NCBI RefSeq assembly: GCF_950295315.1
Contig: NC_080185.1
Location: 45,303,237-45,367,236, forward strand
Direction of reading: 5' to 3'
Source: Erinaceus europaeus
Lineage: Eukaryota > Chordata > Mammalia > Eulipotyphla > Erinaceidae
Length of the DNA stretch: 64,000 bases
Position numbers and translations under genes: made by a program. The notes under the pieces were generated by a model. That model saw only the letters and a program-made list of their open reading frames with translations. It was not told the DNA's origin and ran no database searches. Below are positions 55,480 to 64,000 of this stretch, piece by piece (the stretch's first letter is position 1; each line of letters begins with the position of its first letter).

Positions 55480-56020
55480 CACACCTTTAAAAATTTTTTC
55501 TGCCTTCATATTTTCATTGACCAGGTGGTTGTTCAGTAGCAAGTTGTTTCATTTCTATATGTTTTAAGTTTTTTCCAGTTGTCTTTTAATGGTTGGTTTC
55601 TAAATTTGTAGCATTGTGCCCAAAAAGCATGATAAGATTTCAGTCTTCATAGGTCTTTTGATAATTGTTTTGTATCTCAACATAAGGTTTGTCCTTGAAA
55701 ATGTTCAATGTGCACTTGAGAAACATGTAAATTCAGCTGTTTGGGGGTGAACTGATCTGTAAGTGTCTATTAAGCCCATCTGCTCTATTTTATAATTTAA
55801 GGCAAGGGTTTCCTTATTAATTTTCCGTTTACTTGATCACGACTATTCAAATTCTCTATTATTATATTGCTGTCAATGTCACTCTTAAAATCTCATTAAT
55901 AGCTGTTCGGCATACTTTGATGCTTATACATATGGTGTACATGCATTAAACCGTTAATCATTATATAATGTCCATCTCTATTGCTTACACTTTTTTTGCC
56001 GTCATGGTTATTTCTCAGGC
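55300..56020 (-). mobile_element. Old L1 ORF2 fragment (5' half region)
   Basis: 'gaccaggtggttgttcagta', 'tgttcaatgtgcacttgaga', 'tctattaagcccatctgctc', 'atcattatataatgtccatc' read in order as reverse-oriented ancient L1 ORF2. No ORF survives. Confidence 0.7.
55437..55477. repeat. (CA)n microsatellite
   Basis: About 19 CA units, then cccc. Confidence 0.95.
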
Positions 56021-56235
56021 TCAGTTTTAGCTCAACTCTGTTTTTTCCAGTGGTCATTTTTTCATAGAGGGAGAGAGATAGAGATAGAGAGAGAGACAGA
56101 GAGAGAGAGAGGCTTGAACACTGCTCCACCACTTGTGAAGACCTCCCTCCCAGATGGGGACTAGGGACTCAATCTCAGACCCCCTGCACATGGTACCTTG
56201 TGCACTATACCAAGTCAGCCACCATCTGTTCCATT
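56021..56235 (-). mobile_element. SINE-D copy with (GA)n
   Basis: (gaga)n body, 'aacactgctccaccacttgt', 'gactcaatctcagacccc', head 'caagtcagccaccatctgtt'. Confidence 0.7.
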
Positions 56236-56344
56236 CTTACTATTTTTAGGTAGGAAATCTATCTCATTTAACTATATCTATATATACCTTTTTAAAGTTT
56301 ATTATTATTATTATTATTTGTTTCTAAAGTTGTTTTCTAAAACC

Positions 56345-56440
56345 AGGGAGTAGCTGAGCAGTAGTGCACATGCATTACATGTATGCGGCCTTGTGTTTGA
56401 TCCTGGTGAATAACAAAAACCAAACAAGTAGAATGGTGAG
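56345..56440 (+). mobile_element. Diverged tRNA-type SINE
   Basis: 'ggagtagctgagcagtagtg' and 'gcggccttgtgtttgatcct' keep the A/B-box order. Confidence 0.45.
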
Positions 56441-56531
56441 TAATCCTCTCCAGATAACAGTGTGTTTCTGTTTATTTGTTTGTTTGTTTCCTTCTCTGAT
56501 ATCTCTCACTATCTCCCCCTGCAAACTTTCT

Positions 56532-56877
56532 TGTTGTTAAAATTCGGAGGCTCCAGCTGGCCGGGCTAGCTTCACGGGCGGGTAACAGAGACGACCAGAG
56601 GCATACGGCTGGGCAGGGAAGCTGTATTTCTTTATTCAGGAACAACAATTCATAAACTAACCCAAACTAATCACCAAACAGAACTCTGTTGCCTCTTTCC
56701 CCAGTGACGGCACCAAGCACTCTCTAACTCTGCAACTCTCCAACTCTGGAACTCTGGAACTCTGGAACCCTCCTGGGGTTCCTTGGGGCGGGGCCAAGCG
56801 GCCCGCGAAATTAGCAGGACTGATCCAATTTTCTTGGCAGGGGAGAGCTAGAACAACCCAATGTAAAGCATACAACA
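56532..56877 (-). mobile_element. Solo LTR, class II type, with perfect TSD
   Basis: 346 bp, TGTTG..CAACA ends (5-bp inverted repeat). Perfect 6-bp target duplication ctttct at 56526-56531 and 56878-56883. The poly(A) signal is on the minus strand (TTTATT at 56631-56636). It contains an 8-12-bp tandem array of 'ctctggaact'-like units at 56726-56772 and a GC-rich block (ggggcggggcc) that could bind Sp1-type factors. No internal genes. Different in sequence from 45812-46172. Confidence 0.93.
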
Positions 56878-57074
56878 CTTTCTAGTCATTTCTTTTTCAG
56901 GAATCAGACTGAGACTCATACTTTCATCAGTGTGCAGGGAGGAACAGAATCTAGCATCTTTATTTGTTCACCCTTTTGCAGTAACTTGGAAATAGGTAAG
57001 TGATTTTGTGACTCACATACTACACACAGGGAAATCAAGGCTATGATAATCCTACATTGGTGGCAATGCCTTCT
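56878..57074. other. Short unassigned spacer
   Basis: No feature recognised. Confidence 0.3.
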
Positions 57075-57094
57075 GTCATAAAAAAAAAAAAGAT

Positions 57095-57340
57095 CACTTA
57101 GAGGGGCCAGGTAGTGGTGTACCTAGTTAAGTGCTCACATTACAGTGAGCAAGGACTCAGGTTCAAGCCTCTGGTCCCCATCTGCAGGGGGAAAGTTTCA
57201 CAAGTGGTGAAGCAGGGCTGCAGGTGTCTCTCTGTCTTTCTCTATCTCTATCTCCCCATCCCCTCTCAATTTATCTCTGTCTCTATCCAATAATAAATAA
57301 ATAAATAAATAAATAAATAAAATATTTTAAAAACTCTTTA
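57095..57340 (+). mobile_element. SINE-D copy
   Basis: 'ggccaggtagtggtgtacct', 'aggttcaagcctctggtccc', 'tctatccaataataaataaa' followed by (taaa)n. Confidence 0.9.
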
Positions 57341-57349
57341 AAAATTGCT

Positions 57350-57565
57350 TGGAGCTGGGTGGTGGCATCAATAGTTGAGCACACATGGTACAATGTACAA
57401 GGACCTGGGTTCAAGTCCCTGGTCCACACCTGCAGGGGGAAAGCTTTGCAAACAGTAAAGCAATGCTGCAGATATCTCTTCATATCTCTTTCTCCCTATC
57501 TCCCCTTTCCCTTTTGATTTCTGACTGTTTCTATCCAATAAATAAAGATAATAAAATTTACACTT
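57350..57565 (+). mobile_element. SINE-D copy
   Basis: 'gagctgggtggtggcatcaa', 'tgggttcaagtccctggtcc', 'atccaataaataaagataat'. Tandem with the previous copy. Confidence 0.9.
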
Positions 57566-57584
57566 TATCTAGTGCACTATTTTC

Positions 57585-58035
57585 ACTATCATACTCCCAA
57601 AGGGATAAAGAATAGGGAAGCTCTTCGGGAGTCGGGAGGTAGAGCAGCGGGTTAAGCGCATGTGGCACAAAGTGCAAGGACTGGCTTAAGGATACAGGTT
57701 CAAGCCTCTGGCTCTCCACCTGCAGGGGAGTCGCTTCACAGGCGGTGAAGCAGGTCTGCAGGTGTCTTTCTCTCCCCCTCTCTGTCTTCCCCTCCTCTAT
57801 TTCTCTCTGTCCTATCTAACAATGATGACATCAATAACAACAACAACAATAACTACAACAATAAAAACAAGGGCAACAAAAGGGAAAATAAATAAATATA
57901 TAAAAAAGAATAGGGAAGTTTTCAAAGGAGGGGATTGGATATGGAGCTCTGGGGGTGGCCACTGTGTGGAAATGTACCCCTCTTATCCTATAGTCTTGTC
58001 AATATTACCCTTTTATAAATAAAAATGTTTAAAAA
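57585..58035 (+). mobile_element. Long-3'UTR L1 tail split by a SINE
   Basis: 'tactcccaaagggataaaga' at the left and 'aaaggaggggattggatatg' to 'cccctcttatcctatagtct' at the right are continuous across the SINE at 57626-57904. Confidence 0.85.
57621..57904 (+). mobile_element. SINE-A inserted in an L1 tail
   Basis: 'gggagtcgggaggtagagca' head, CT body, (caa)n tail. Target duplication aaagaatagggaag at 57607-57620 and 57905-57918. Confidence 0.93.
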
Positions 58036-58082
58036 AGGAAAAATTCATACTAGAAATTTTCAAAGCATTTTTATGAAATTGG

Positions 58083-58245
58083 AAAAACAGCATAAAGGTT
58101 ATACAAAAGATTTTCATGCTCAAGGATCTGAGGTCCCAGGTTCAATCCTTGGTACTACCATAAGCCAGAGTTGAGCAATATTCTGGTCTCTCTATGTATC
58201 TTTCTATCTGTATCTTTCTTGTTAAAATATATAAAATATAACAAT
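58083..58245 (+). mobile_element. SINE-E copy
   Basis: 'acagcataaaggttatacaa', 'cccaggttcaatccttggta', 'accataagccagagttgagc'. Confidence 0.8.
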
Positions 58246-58309
58246 AAGAAGGAAACCCTTTGTTATGAATTAAAACAACAAAATAATTGAATAGTATTTT
58301 GCTCAATAT

Positions 58310-58445
58310 TTATTAATTTATTAATGAAACATAAAGAGAGAGAGAGGACTAGAGTATCACTCTGGCACATTCAGTGCTAGGAACTAAACTCAGGGCACCA
58401 TGCTTGAAAGTCCATATCTTTATCCACTGTGTCACCTCCTTCCTC
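58310..58445 (-). mobile_element. SINE-C copy
   Basis: 'agagtatcactctggcacat', 'tatctttatccactgtgtca'. Confidence 0.75.
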
Positions 58446-58464
58446 CCCCAAAAATATTTTTGAG

Positions 58465-58620
58465 GTGTAATCCTTTTAAAATTTATTTCCATGAAAGAGA
58501 GAGAGGAGAGAGAAAGTATTGTTCAGCTCTAGCATATGGTTGTATCAAGGATTGAACCTGTGGCCTCTGGGCTTCTGGTATGCAAGTCCAGATAGCCATT
58601 GAGCTATCTCCTTGGTCCTA
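58465..58620 (-). mobile_element. SINE-C-like copy
   Basis: 'aaggattgaacctgtggcct', 'ccattgagctatctccttgg'. Confidence 0.65.
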
Positions 58621-58639
58621 CAGTTTCCCTTTTTTTGTT

Positions 58640-59270
58640 GTTGTTGTTGTTTTCATTATCTCAACTTGTAGTTAAGAGTATAGAAAGAATCAAACCATCC
58701 TGCATCCTTCTGGGTTCTTTAAAACTGAACAAGTCATCTAAGATGCAGGAAACAGAATAATAAGGAGAAAAATAAAGAGAAGTTTATTAACAACATATGC
58801 ATTTCCTGTAGAGATGGGAGAAACCCAGCAAAAGTGAATAACTCAGAACTTGATCTTTGAATACCAGTTTAAAGTCTTTCTGAGGCAAATGAGTTTGGGG
58901 AAAATAAAGGAGAAGTCAGTCAAAGTAACACAAATTATACCCACTCTGGGAACCTCCTGTAGGAAAGTTTGGCAAAAGACCACTGTATTTTCTTCCTTTC
59001 TCAGCATTCAAAAAGCTGATTAATTTGAAAGTTTAAACTCAGAACTCTTTGGAAAAAAATGTATATATATAACACAAACAGGCAGTTTGACTAAGCAGGG
59101 TTGCTGGGGAAGTATTCAATTCTTTAGAATAGTGCAAAAGGTGTAGTCATCAGGTGTATCTGCCAGTGTTGGTGGTAGGCCTCACAAAAGAGATAAGACA
59201 ATGAAGAGCAATGTCACAGACAGGAAAGAGGAGAGAAATCCGGGGGAAGGTGAAACAATCTGGAAGTGAA

Positions 59271-59271
<1 letters not shown>
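58640..59271. other. Unassigned, about 630 bp
   Basis: No gene recognised. 'ataaagagaagtttattaac' at about 58769 could be part of an old LTR. Confidence 0.3.

Positions 59272-59327
<56 letters not shown>
59272..59327. repeat. (TG)n microsatellite
   Basis: About 28 uninterrupted TG units. Confidence 0.97.
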
Positions 59328-59328
<1 letters not shown>

Positions 59329-59334
59329 TTGGAG

Positions 59335-59455
59335 TAGCAAGTAATTCACTTGGCTAGCACATCTGCTTTGTCACACTTACTAGTTAAGTGTGAGCCCATT
59401 ACCTATCACACTGGAGGAAGCTTTATTCCTGTGGTGTCTTTCCACTTCCCTCCCT
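59335..59455 (+). mobile_element. SINE-F copy
   Basis: 'cacttggctagcacatctgc', 'ctggaggaagctttattcct', 'gtggtgtctttccacttccc'. Confidence 0.65.
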
Positions 59456-59705
59456 CTAGGACAGAAAGAGAAAATAAAGTAAAACTTGGACTTGATTTGG
59501 TGTGCTGCACCAAAGCAAAGGCCTCTAGGGAAGGAGGACAGAAGAGGGAAAGGGAAGAGGCTTTGGTGTCCTGGTGCATGATGGTGGAAAATGACCTAAG
59601 TTGATAGAATATTCTGCAAATACCTAGCATGGGGAGATGAGGAATTGAACTCATGTGTCAACAACTGTACTGTAACCCATTAACCCTCCAATAATATGAT
59701 AAAAG
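59456..59705 (+). mobile_element. Short-3'UTR L1 end
   Basis: 'aaacttggacttgatttggt', 'gtgctgcaccaaagcaaagg', 'gaggaattgaactcatgtgt'. Confidence 0.75.
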
Positions 59706-59740
59706 AATGGGGAAATGTTGACCTGAAGCAATAAAGCCCA

Positions 59741-59800
59741 AAGACAGAGGAAGAGGAAGAGAAAGAAAAAGAGAGAAAGAGAAAGGAAAAGAAAAAGAAA
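59741..59800. repeat. GA-rich purine tract
   Basis: Irregular gaa/gaaa units, purine only. Confidence 0.85.
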
Positions 59801-60490
59801 GTCTTCATTTTGTATTACAGAAAATGTCTCACTTCTGGATGAAGGTGTCTTGTCTGGCCTGCCATAATGTTAGCAGGCATAAATCCAAGAAACACGGCCC
59901 CATTTGTTTTCCTAATCCCTGTTGACTTTTATAAGTCAGATAGAGCTATTTTGCCCATTGTTCCCTTCAGCCTATTTGTCCTGCGGATTTGCTAATTCAA
60001 TTATTTTATTCTTCCAATATTGATCCTTACATTGTAGTCTAAGCTTTTGCTGGGCCTGTTCCCTGAAGCACAATGATTTCCCATCAACTTTTAATTCTGC
60101 AGTGCACTCAGCTAGATCAACATCACCTTCTCCTTGGTATTCATCTTCCCAGATTTCCTTATTAGACTTTAAAATTAGATCTTTATGATGGAGACTGATT
60201 TGGGCACTTTCTAAAAGAAGCTGTATATGGAGCCTATTTCTCAGTTTTCAAAGACAGGGACCATATGAAACAAGTTGTATGTAGTTCAGGGACTTCAACT
60301 CTGTGACCACCCTCCCCCTGAAAAATTATATTTTAATGATTATTGGTATTAGGATAATCAACTTATGTAGATTAGTATATGATCTTTTTAAAAATGTCTT
60401 AGGAGAGCATAATGCAGTCACAGAGTGTAAGACTGACAAGAGTGGGGGAGTGAATGAGTGCTGGGAAATTGTGCCGATGCAGTCACATCT
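59801..60490. other. Unassigned flank of the provirus
   Basis: No gene recognised. It may hold true host flank, or the outermost U3 if the LTR starts further left than I place it. Confidence 0.35.
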
Positions 60491-60494
60491 GCCA

Positions 60495-60930
60495 TGTTGT
60501 CCCCTCAGGCTACTGCTAGTTCCCTCGAGAGTTGGGACATTCTTGGAGTGCCTCTTCAGCCATGTTGTGCCCTCAGGGCATTGTCTATATCCCCACGATA
60601 TCTGGAGTGCTTTGGTTACTCCTCCCCCTCCCATTCTCAAGAGAGTTATTATCCTATCCTGGAGTGCTATGGTTACTCTTCCCCCTTCCCATTCTCGAAA
60701 GCTGCTCCTATAAAAGCCTTTCTTCTTCCCCACCTTGCTCTCTTGCCAGCGCTTCACTCTGGTGTTCAGACGCAGGAAAGGTTACTGAGTGAGGCGGCCA
60801 TTTTCGCTACCTCCACGTGGCCCAACCTGCTTATCTAGCACCCAACTATGAGGTGCCAGCGCAAATTTGTGTTTACTCTTGGCTCCGGACCCCTCCTCTC
60901 TCTCTTCTCCGCGGCCCACGCACAACAACA
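60495..60930 (+). mobile_element. 5' LTR of class II endogenous retrovirus
   Basis: The right end is firm: 'gcacaacaaca' stops at 60930, two bases before a primer-binding site. I place the left end at TGTTGT (60495), which pairs with the terminal ACAACA, giving 436 bp. A second TGTTGTG at 60563 would give 368 bp, so the start is uncertain. U3 holds repeated ~58-bp units (ggagtgc at 60545, 60604 and 60661). TATAAAA is at 60709-60715. I see no AATAAA between the TATA box and 60930. The 3' LTR is outside the window, so its match and the target duplication cannot be tested here. Confidence 0.8.
60709..60715 (+). promoter_or_regulatory. TATA box of the proviral LTR
   Basis: TATAAAA in 'gctcctataaaagccttt', about 215 bp before the LTR end; transcription would begin near 60740. 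Confidence 0.75.
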
Positions 60931-60932
60931 TC

Positions 60933-60950
60933 TGGTGCCCATCATGTTCT
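60933..60950 (+). other. tRNA primer-binding site (Lys-type, diverged)
   Basis: tggtgcccatcatgttct begins two bases after the LTR. The first eight bases TGGTGCCC and the preceding 'tc' resemble the lysine-tRNA site of HML-type class II elements. The 3' half does not match well. Confidence 0.65.
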
Positions 60951-61002
60951 GCACCCACGCCCCTCTGGGTGGCCCGGCCTGAGGTCCCCGAAAACCGCCC
61001 AG

Positions 61003-61014
61003 ACACAGGTAAGT
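61003..61014 (+). promoter_or_regulatory. Retroviral splice donor
   Basis: acacag|gtaagt is a near-perfect donor in the leader, placed correctly for subgenomic env RNA. Confidence 0.7.
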
Positions 61015-61054
61015 GGCATATGGCCACCTCTGTGGCCCCGTGTTTCCCTCCACC

Positions 61055-62848
61055 ATGGGAATTTTTTCTTTTTATGAGGAGGTGTCCCAGTTATTATCTC
61101 CTTCTGCCATGGGACAGATTCATGCTCTCACAGACGGTTTAATTTTCGCTACCCCTTGGATTTTTATAACTGTGGTCACCACTTACAAGATATGTATAAT
61201 GTGGTCTGCCATGAGGATAAGTGACCTTGAGGCTGAGATACGAGAGTTAAAGCACATGTGCTTAAGACTCAGACACCCCCAGCGATCAGCAGATAGACCC
61301 AGAACTTCCATTCCCACAGACATGTACACGTGTTCAGAAGCTCCTCCTCTGACCCTGCCCCCTGACACCCAGGGTTCAGCTTCTCCTGAGATACAAGAGT
61401 TAAGAGATATGTGCTTACAGCCTAAACGCCCTAAGTGATTTGCAGTCAGCACCCAAACTTCTATCCCTGCAGACACGTGCTCAGTTCCTTCTGCGGCTTC
61501 CATAACCCCTTCACCTGCTGTCTCTGTAGACACGTGTTCGACTCCTTCTGCAGACACGTGTTTGGTTCCTTCTGTGGCAAACACGTGTTCAGTTCCTTCT
61601 GCTTCTCTGGCCCCGCCCCCTGCTTCCCCTGAGGCATCCGGTTCTCTAGCCCCTCCTCCTACTGCCCTGGTTTTGGCTTCCCCTGAGCCTTCTGCTTCTC
61701 TGACCCCACCCCCTGCTGATACGTCATCATTAAGAAACCTAGTGGCTGAGGTACGGGACTTAAAGGATATTTTTTCAGCATTTAAGGACTTTAAACCATG
61801 TGCAGTCCACCCCAAGAGCTCTGTCCCTGTAGTTATGCGTGCAGTTTCCCCTGTGGTCACTACAGCAGTTTCCACGGCACCTTCCACTTCTGTAACTCCC
61901 TCTCCCATGCCATTGGACCAAATCCACACCTTCCCGGTAAACATGGCCCCTTCTAAACAAAACCTCAGCCATGGCAGCCATATTCCTCTAAGATATCGGA
62001 GCACTCAGGCAAGCGGTCAGGGAGGACCCAATGCATGCTCCATGGACCAAGTCCGTTTTAAGGAGTTTTTACCACCATCTTAACATTGGATTGGAAGGAC
62101 CTGGCTTATGGTGCACTCCCAGACCCCCTCTACCTACTGTGGAAGGCATGCTTTCCACGATGAGTGCTCTAGACAGTCGCAGGAAAATAGTAACAAACAG
62201 GTAGAATGGGATTCTGATGCTTTGTTTGGAGAAGGAGCTTATGAATCTGGAGCTCAGCAGGGAGAAACCAGGTTTCCAACCGGTTATTTTGAACAGGTAC
62301 GCATCTGCACAACACAAGCATGGGAAAGGGTGACCCCACCCGATGTAGATTCGTCAGTTCCCATTAACTCTCTTCACCAAGGCACTGATGAATCATTATC
62401 AAGCTTCATCTCAAAGGAGAAGACAAGCTTAGAGATAAAGGTTTATAATCCTGACATCCGCTCACTACTCATGCACTCTATTGTCTGGGAAGGCATGATA
62501 CCACAATTCTGTCAGGCATGCCTTCATCTTAAACACCTACACCCAGATAATTGGATTTTAGCAACACAGGAAGTTACATCAGGTAATTATGGGGCACCCA
62601 CTACGACACAGGCTTATGCAGCTACCCCACGTAATCACAACGGGGCCTGCTTTCAGTGCAGTCGCCAAGGACACTGGCGTAACCAATGTCCTGATAAGCT
62701 TCGACCACGCCTCCAGTCAGGGAAACCCTGCCTCCAGTTAGAGCAACCACTCCTCCATTCATAGCAACCCCACTTTCAGTCAGGGAGCCAGAGGCCATGT
62801 ACTGTTTGTCCAAGATGTCGTAAGGGGTATTGTTGGAAGAGAGATTGT
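61055..62848 (+). pseudogene. gag: Retroviral gag, interrupted by in-frame stops
   Basis: Gag is the structural polyprotein. I chose the ATG at 61055 (caccATGG, good context); the frame is open upstream only through a GTG. Residues 28-52 are hydrophobic (GLIFATPWIFITVV), unusual for a plain matrix domain and reminiscent of membrane-targeted IAP-type Gag. Coil-like repeats follow (DLEAEIRELKHMCL; PEIQELRDMCL; LVAEVRDLKDIF) with Ser/Pro/Thr-rich linkers built on ADTCSVPSA-like units. The capsid-like part (62108-62600) includes GEGAYESGAQQ and ICTTQAWERV, but at about 185 codons looks shortened. A zinc knuckle CX2CX4HX4C lies at 62648-62689, and a second at 62807-62848 has Cys for His. In-frame stops: TGA 61436, TAA 62081, TAG 62762. 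All segments share one frame. Not functional. Confidence 0.85.
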
Positions 62849-63295
62849 TGGTCCCAATTTCATAAAGATGGTTGGCCCCTGAATGGTACAAATTCAGGGC
62901 CTAAGATTTTATGGACCACTCCTGTTTTAGAACGGGGTCACCCTTCTATGACAGTAAAGATTGGCAATATTCCTTTTAAATTTTTGATTGACACGGGGGC
63001 AGCAAAGACGATTTTAAGGCAAGAAGAGGTTCCCCAAGATTGGGAACTCATCCCTGGACCCAGTTTACATGGAGTAGGAGGGTGGACCCAATCATTTCAC
63101 ACACAAGACTCGATCATGTGGGAAGACCCGGAAGGTTCTACCGGACACTTCCGCCCTTTGGTAGCTGATATTATCACCAACCTACTGGGCAGGGATATTC
63201 TGGAATGTCTTGATGTTAGAATATCCACAGATGCCTCTGCAGAGCGTAACACTCATTCCCGGGAGACCAGGTCTAATCAGCACCCCCAATACTAA
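62849..63295 (+). pseudogene. pro: Retroviral protease (pro)
   Basis: The aspartic protease cleaves Gag-Pol. The catalytic triad reads FLIDTGAAKTIL, with DTG at 62990-62998. A flap-like GVGGW lies near 63073 and the C-terminal helix motif LLGRDIL at 63182-63202. The segment is open from the last gag stop (62762) to TAA/TAA-type termination at 63293-63295. It is in the same frame as gag, whereas betaretroviruses normally place pro in the -1 frame, so either an indel has merged them or this lineage differs. The key residues look intact, but with broken gag upstream no product is expected. Confidence 0.85.
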
Positions 63296-63324
63296 ATGCC
63301 ATTGTTCATAGCCAAACACCCCAC

Positions 63325-63825
63325 TTAAGCTGGCTTTCTAATGAGCCTGTCTGGGTGGAACAGTGGCCTTTACCTAGGGATAAACTAGAAATTTTAAAAG
63401 AGCTCGTCTGAGAGCAGTTGTCCTTGGGACACATTTGCCATTCTCGAAGCCCATGGAATACTCCTGTCTTTGTGATTAAAAGGCGCTCGGGAAAATGGCG
63501 CCTCCTCCAAGATCTCCATGCAGTTAATAAAACCATGCAGATCTGGGGCTCCCCCCAAAGGGGTTTGTCTCTTGTTTTTGCAATTCCCACAGGAATTCCA
63601 ATCATAGCTATTGATATACAAGATTGTTTTTTCTCTATTCCCTTGCATCCGCAAGATTGTAAACATTTTCCCTTCTCTGTTCCTTCTATTAATAATGCCA
63701 GCCCTGCCGATAGATTTGAATGGGTTGTGCTGCCCCAGGGCATGGCCAATAGTCCTACAATTTGTCAAGAGGCTGTTAAATCTGCCATTTTTCCATATAT
63801 CCATAAGGGCCTGACTCTCTATTGA
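63325..63825 (+). pseudogene. pol: Retroviral reverse transcriptase, N-terminal part (pol)
   Basis: A new frame relative to pro. From 63325 the reading includes EQWPLPRDKLEILKELV, then an in-frame TGA at 63409-63411. It continues with [20 protein letters not shown], the DLHAVNKTM block, RT motif A ([12 protein letters not shown], catalytic Asp present) and motif B ([13 protein letters not shown]), typical of class II ERVs. A TGA at 63823-63825 stops the frame where the YMDD motif C would be expected within a few codons. Two of the three catalytic aspartates sit in that missing motif, so this RT is dead as far as the window shows. Confidence 0.88.
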
Positions 63826-64000
63826 CCATGGAAACAGGTTTTGCATGCATTTTCCCTCATAATTAAACCTGTCTGGATTCCTGCCTGCCATGTCCGACAA
63901 TACCGTCATGATGGCACTGTTATCCCTGAATAACTAGAAATAATACAAGAGGACTAGCCGCAGGATACATTCCAGGATCCATAATTTGACATGGCAGAAC
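63826..64000 (+). other. Proviral sequence beyond RT break, unassigned
   Basis: Presumably still inside the provirus, but I cannot align any of the three frames to the RT palm/thumb, connection or RNase H. It may follow a deletion joint. Several stops occur in each frame. Confidence 0.4.

Noticed and set aside
60303..60838. Overlapping 80-140-codon ORFs on both strands in the LTR region
   Set aside because: The GC-richer, stop-poor LTR sequence with tandem repeats opens several frames at once; none resembles a protein.
60855..61077. Multiple short ORFs over the leader
   Set aside because: They overlap the primer-binding site and splice donor of the provirus and share no phase with gag.

Overview
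This is nuclear DNA of a placental mammal, built almost entirely of transposable elements, with no recognisable host protein-coding gene, exon or cellular RNA gene. The dominant tRNA-headed SINEs begin like gggagtcgggctgtagcgca, have a ggttcgaaccc B box, a CT-rich body and a caacaa/aataaa tail. I associate this form with hedgehogs (Erinaceidae, ERI-type SINEs); that attribution is from memory, not from a search. Ancient MIR, L2, MER5-like and MaLR/MLT1-like remnants support a placental mammal.

Labels used below. SINE-A is the ~290 bp family just described. SINE-D is a related family ending ccaataaataaa. SINE-C has the head ggtggcacagtggataaagc. SINE-E has the head gatagcataatggttatgca. SINE-F has the minus-strand signature 'accaaagctt..cagtg'. 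'Long-3'UTR L1' and 'short-3'UTR L1' are two LINE-1 lineages told apart by their 3' ends.

Layout. 1-34.8 kb holds SINEs, 5'-truncated L1 tails, ancient repeats and one solo LTR (7397-8016) inside a SINE. 34827-44245 is an essentially full-length but dead L1. It is flanked by a 17-bp target-site duplication (16/17), has a tandemly duplicated 5' UTR, broken ORF1 and ORF2, a SINE in its 5' UTR, an LTR carrying a nested SINE in ORF2, and a (GAA)n expansion in ORF2. Its own 3' UTR identifies most of the other interspersed repeats in the window as tails of the same L1 lineage. 44.3-60.4 kb is again SINE/L1-tail mosaic, with two class II-type solo LTRs (45812-46172 and 56532-56877), each with a perfect 6-bp duplication. 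From about 60.5 kb to the right edge lies the 5' part of a class II (betaretrovirus/IAP/HML-like) endogenous retrovirus: LTR, Lys-type primer-binding site, splice donor, gag, protease and the start of reverse transcriptase, interrupted by several stops.

The L1 ORF2 machinery is the presumed source of the tail copies and SINEs: target-site duplications and A-rich tails are visible, and one copy has a twin-priming inversion. The most unusual local features are the L1 5' UTR monomer duplication, the very long L1 3' UTR, and the Gag N-terminus of the right-edge provirus (hydrophobic segment, repeated coils, five CACGTG palindromes).
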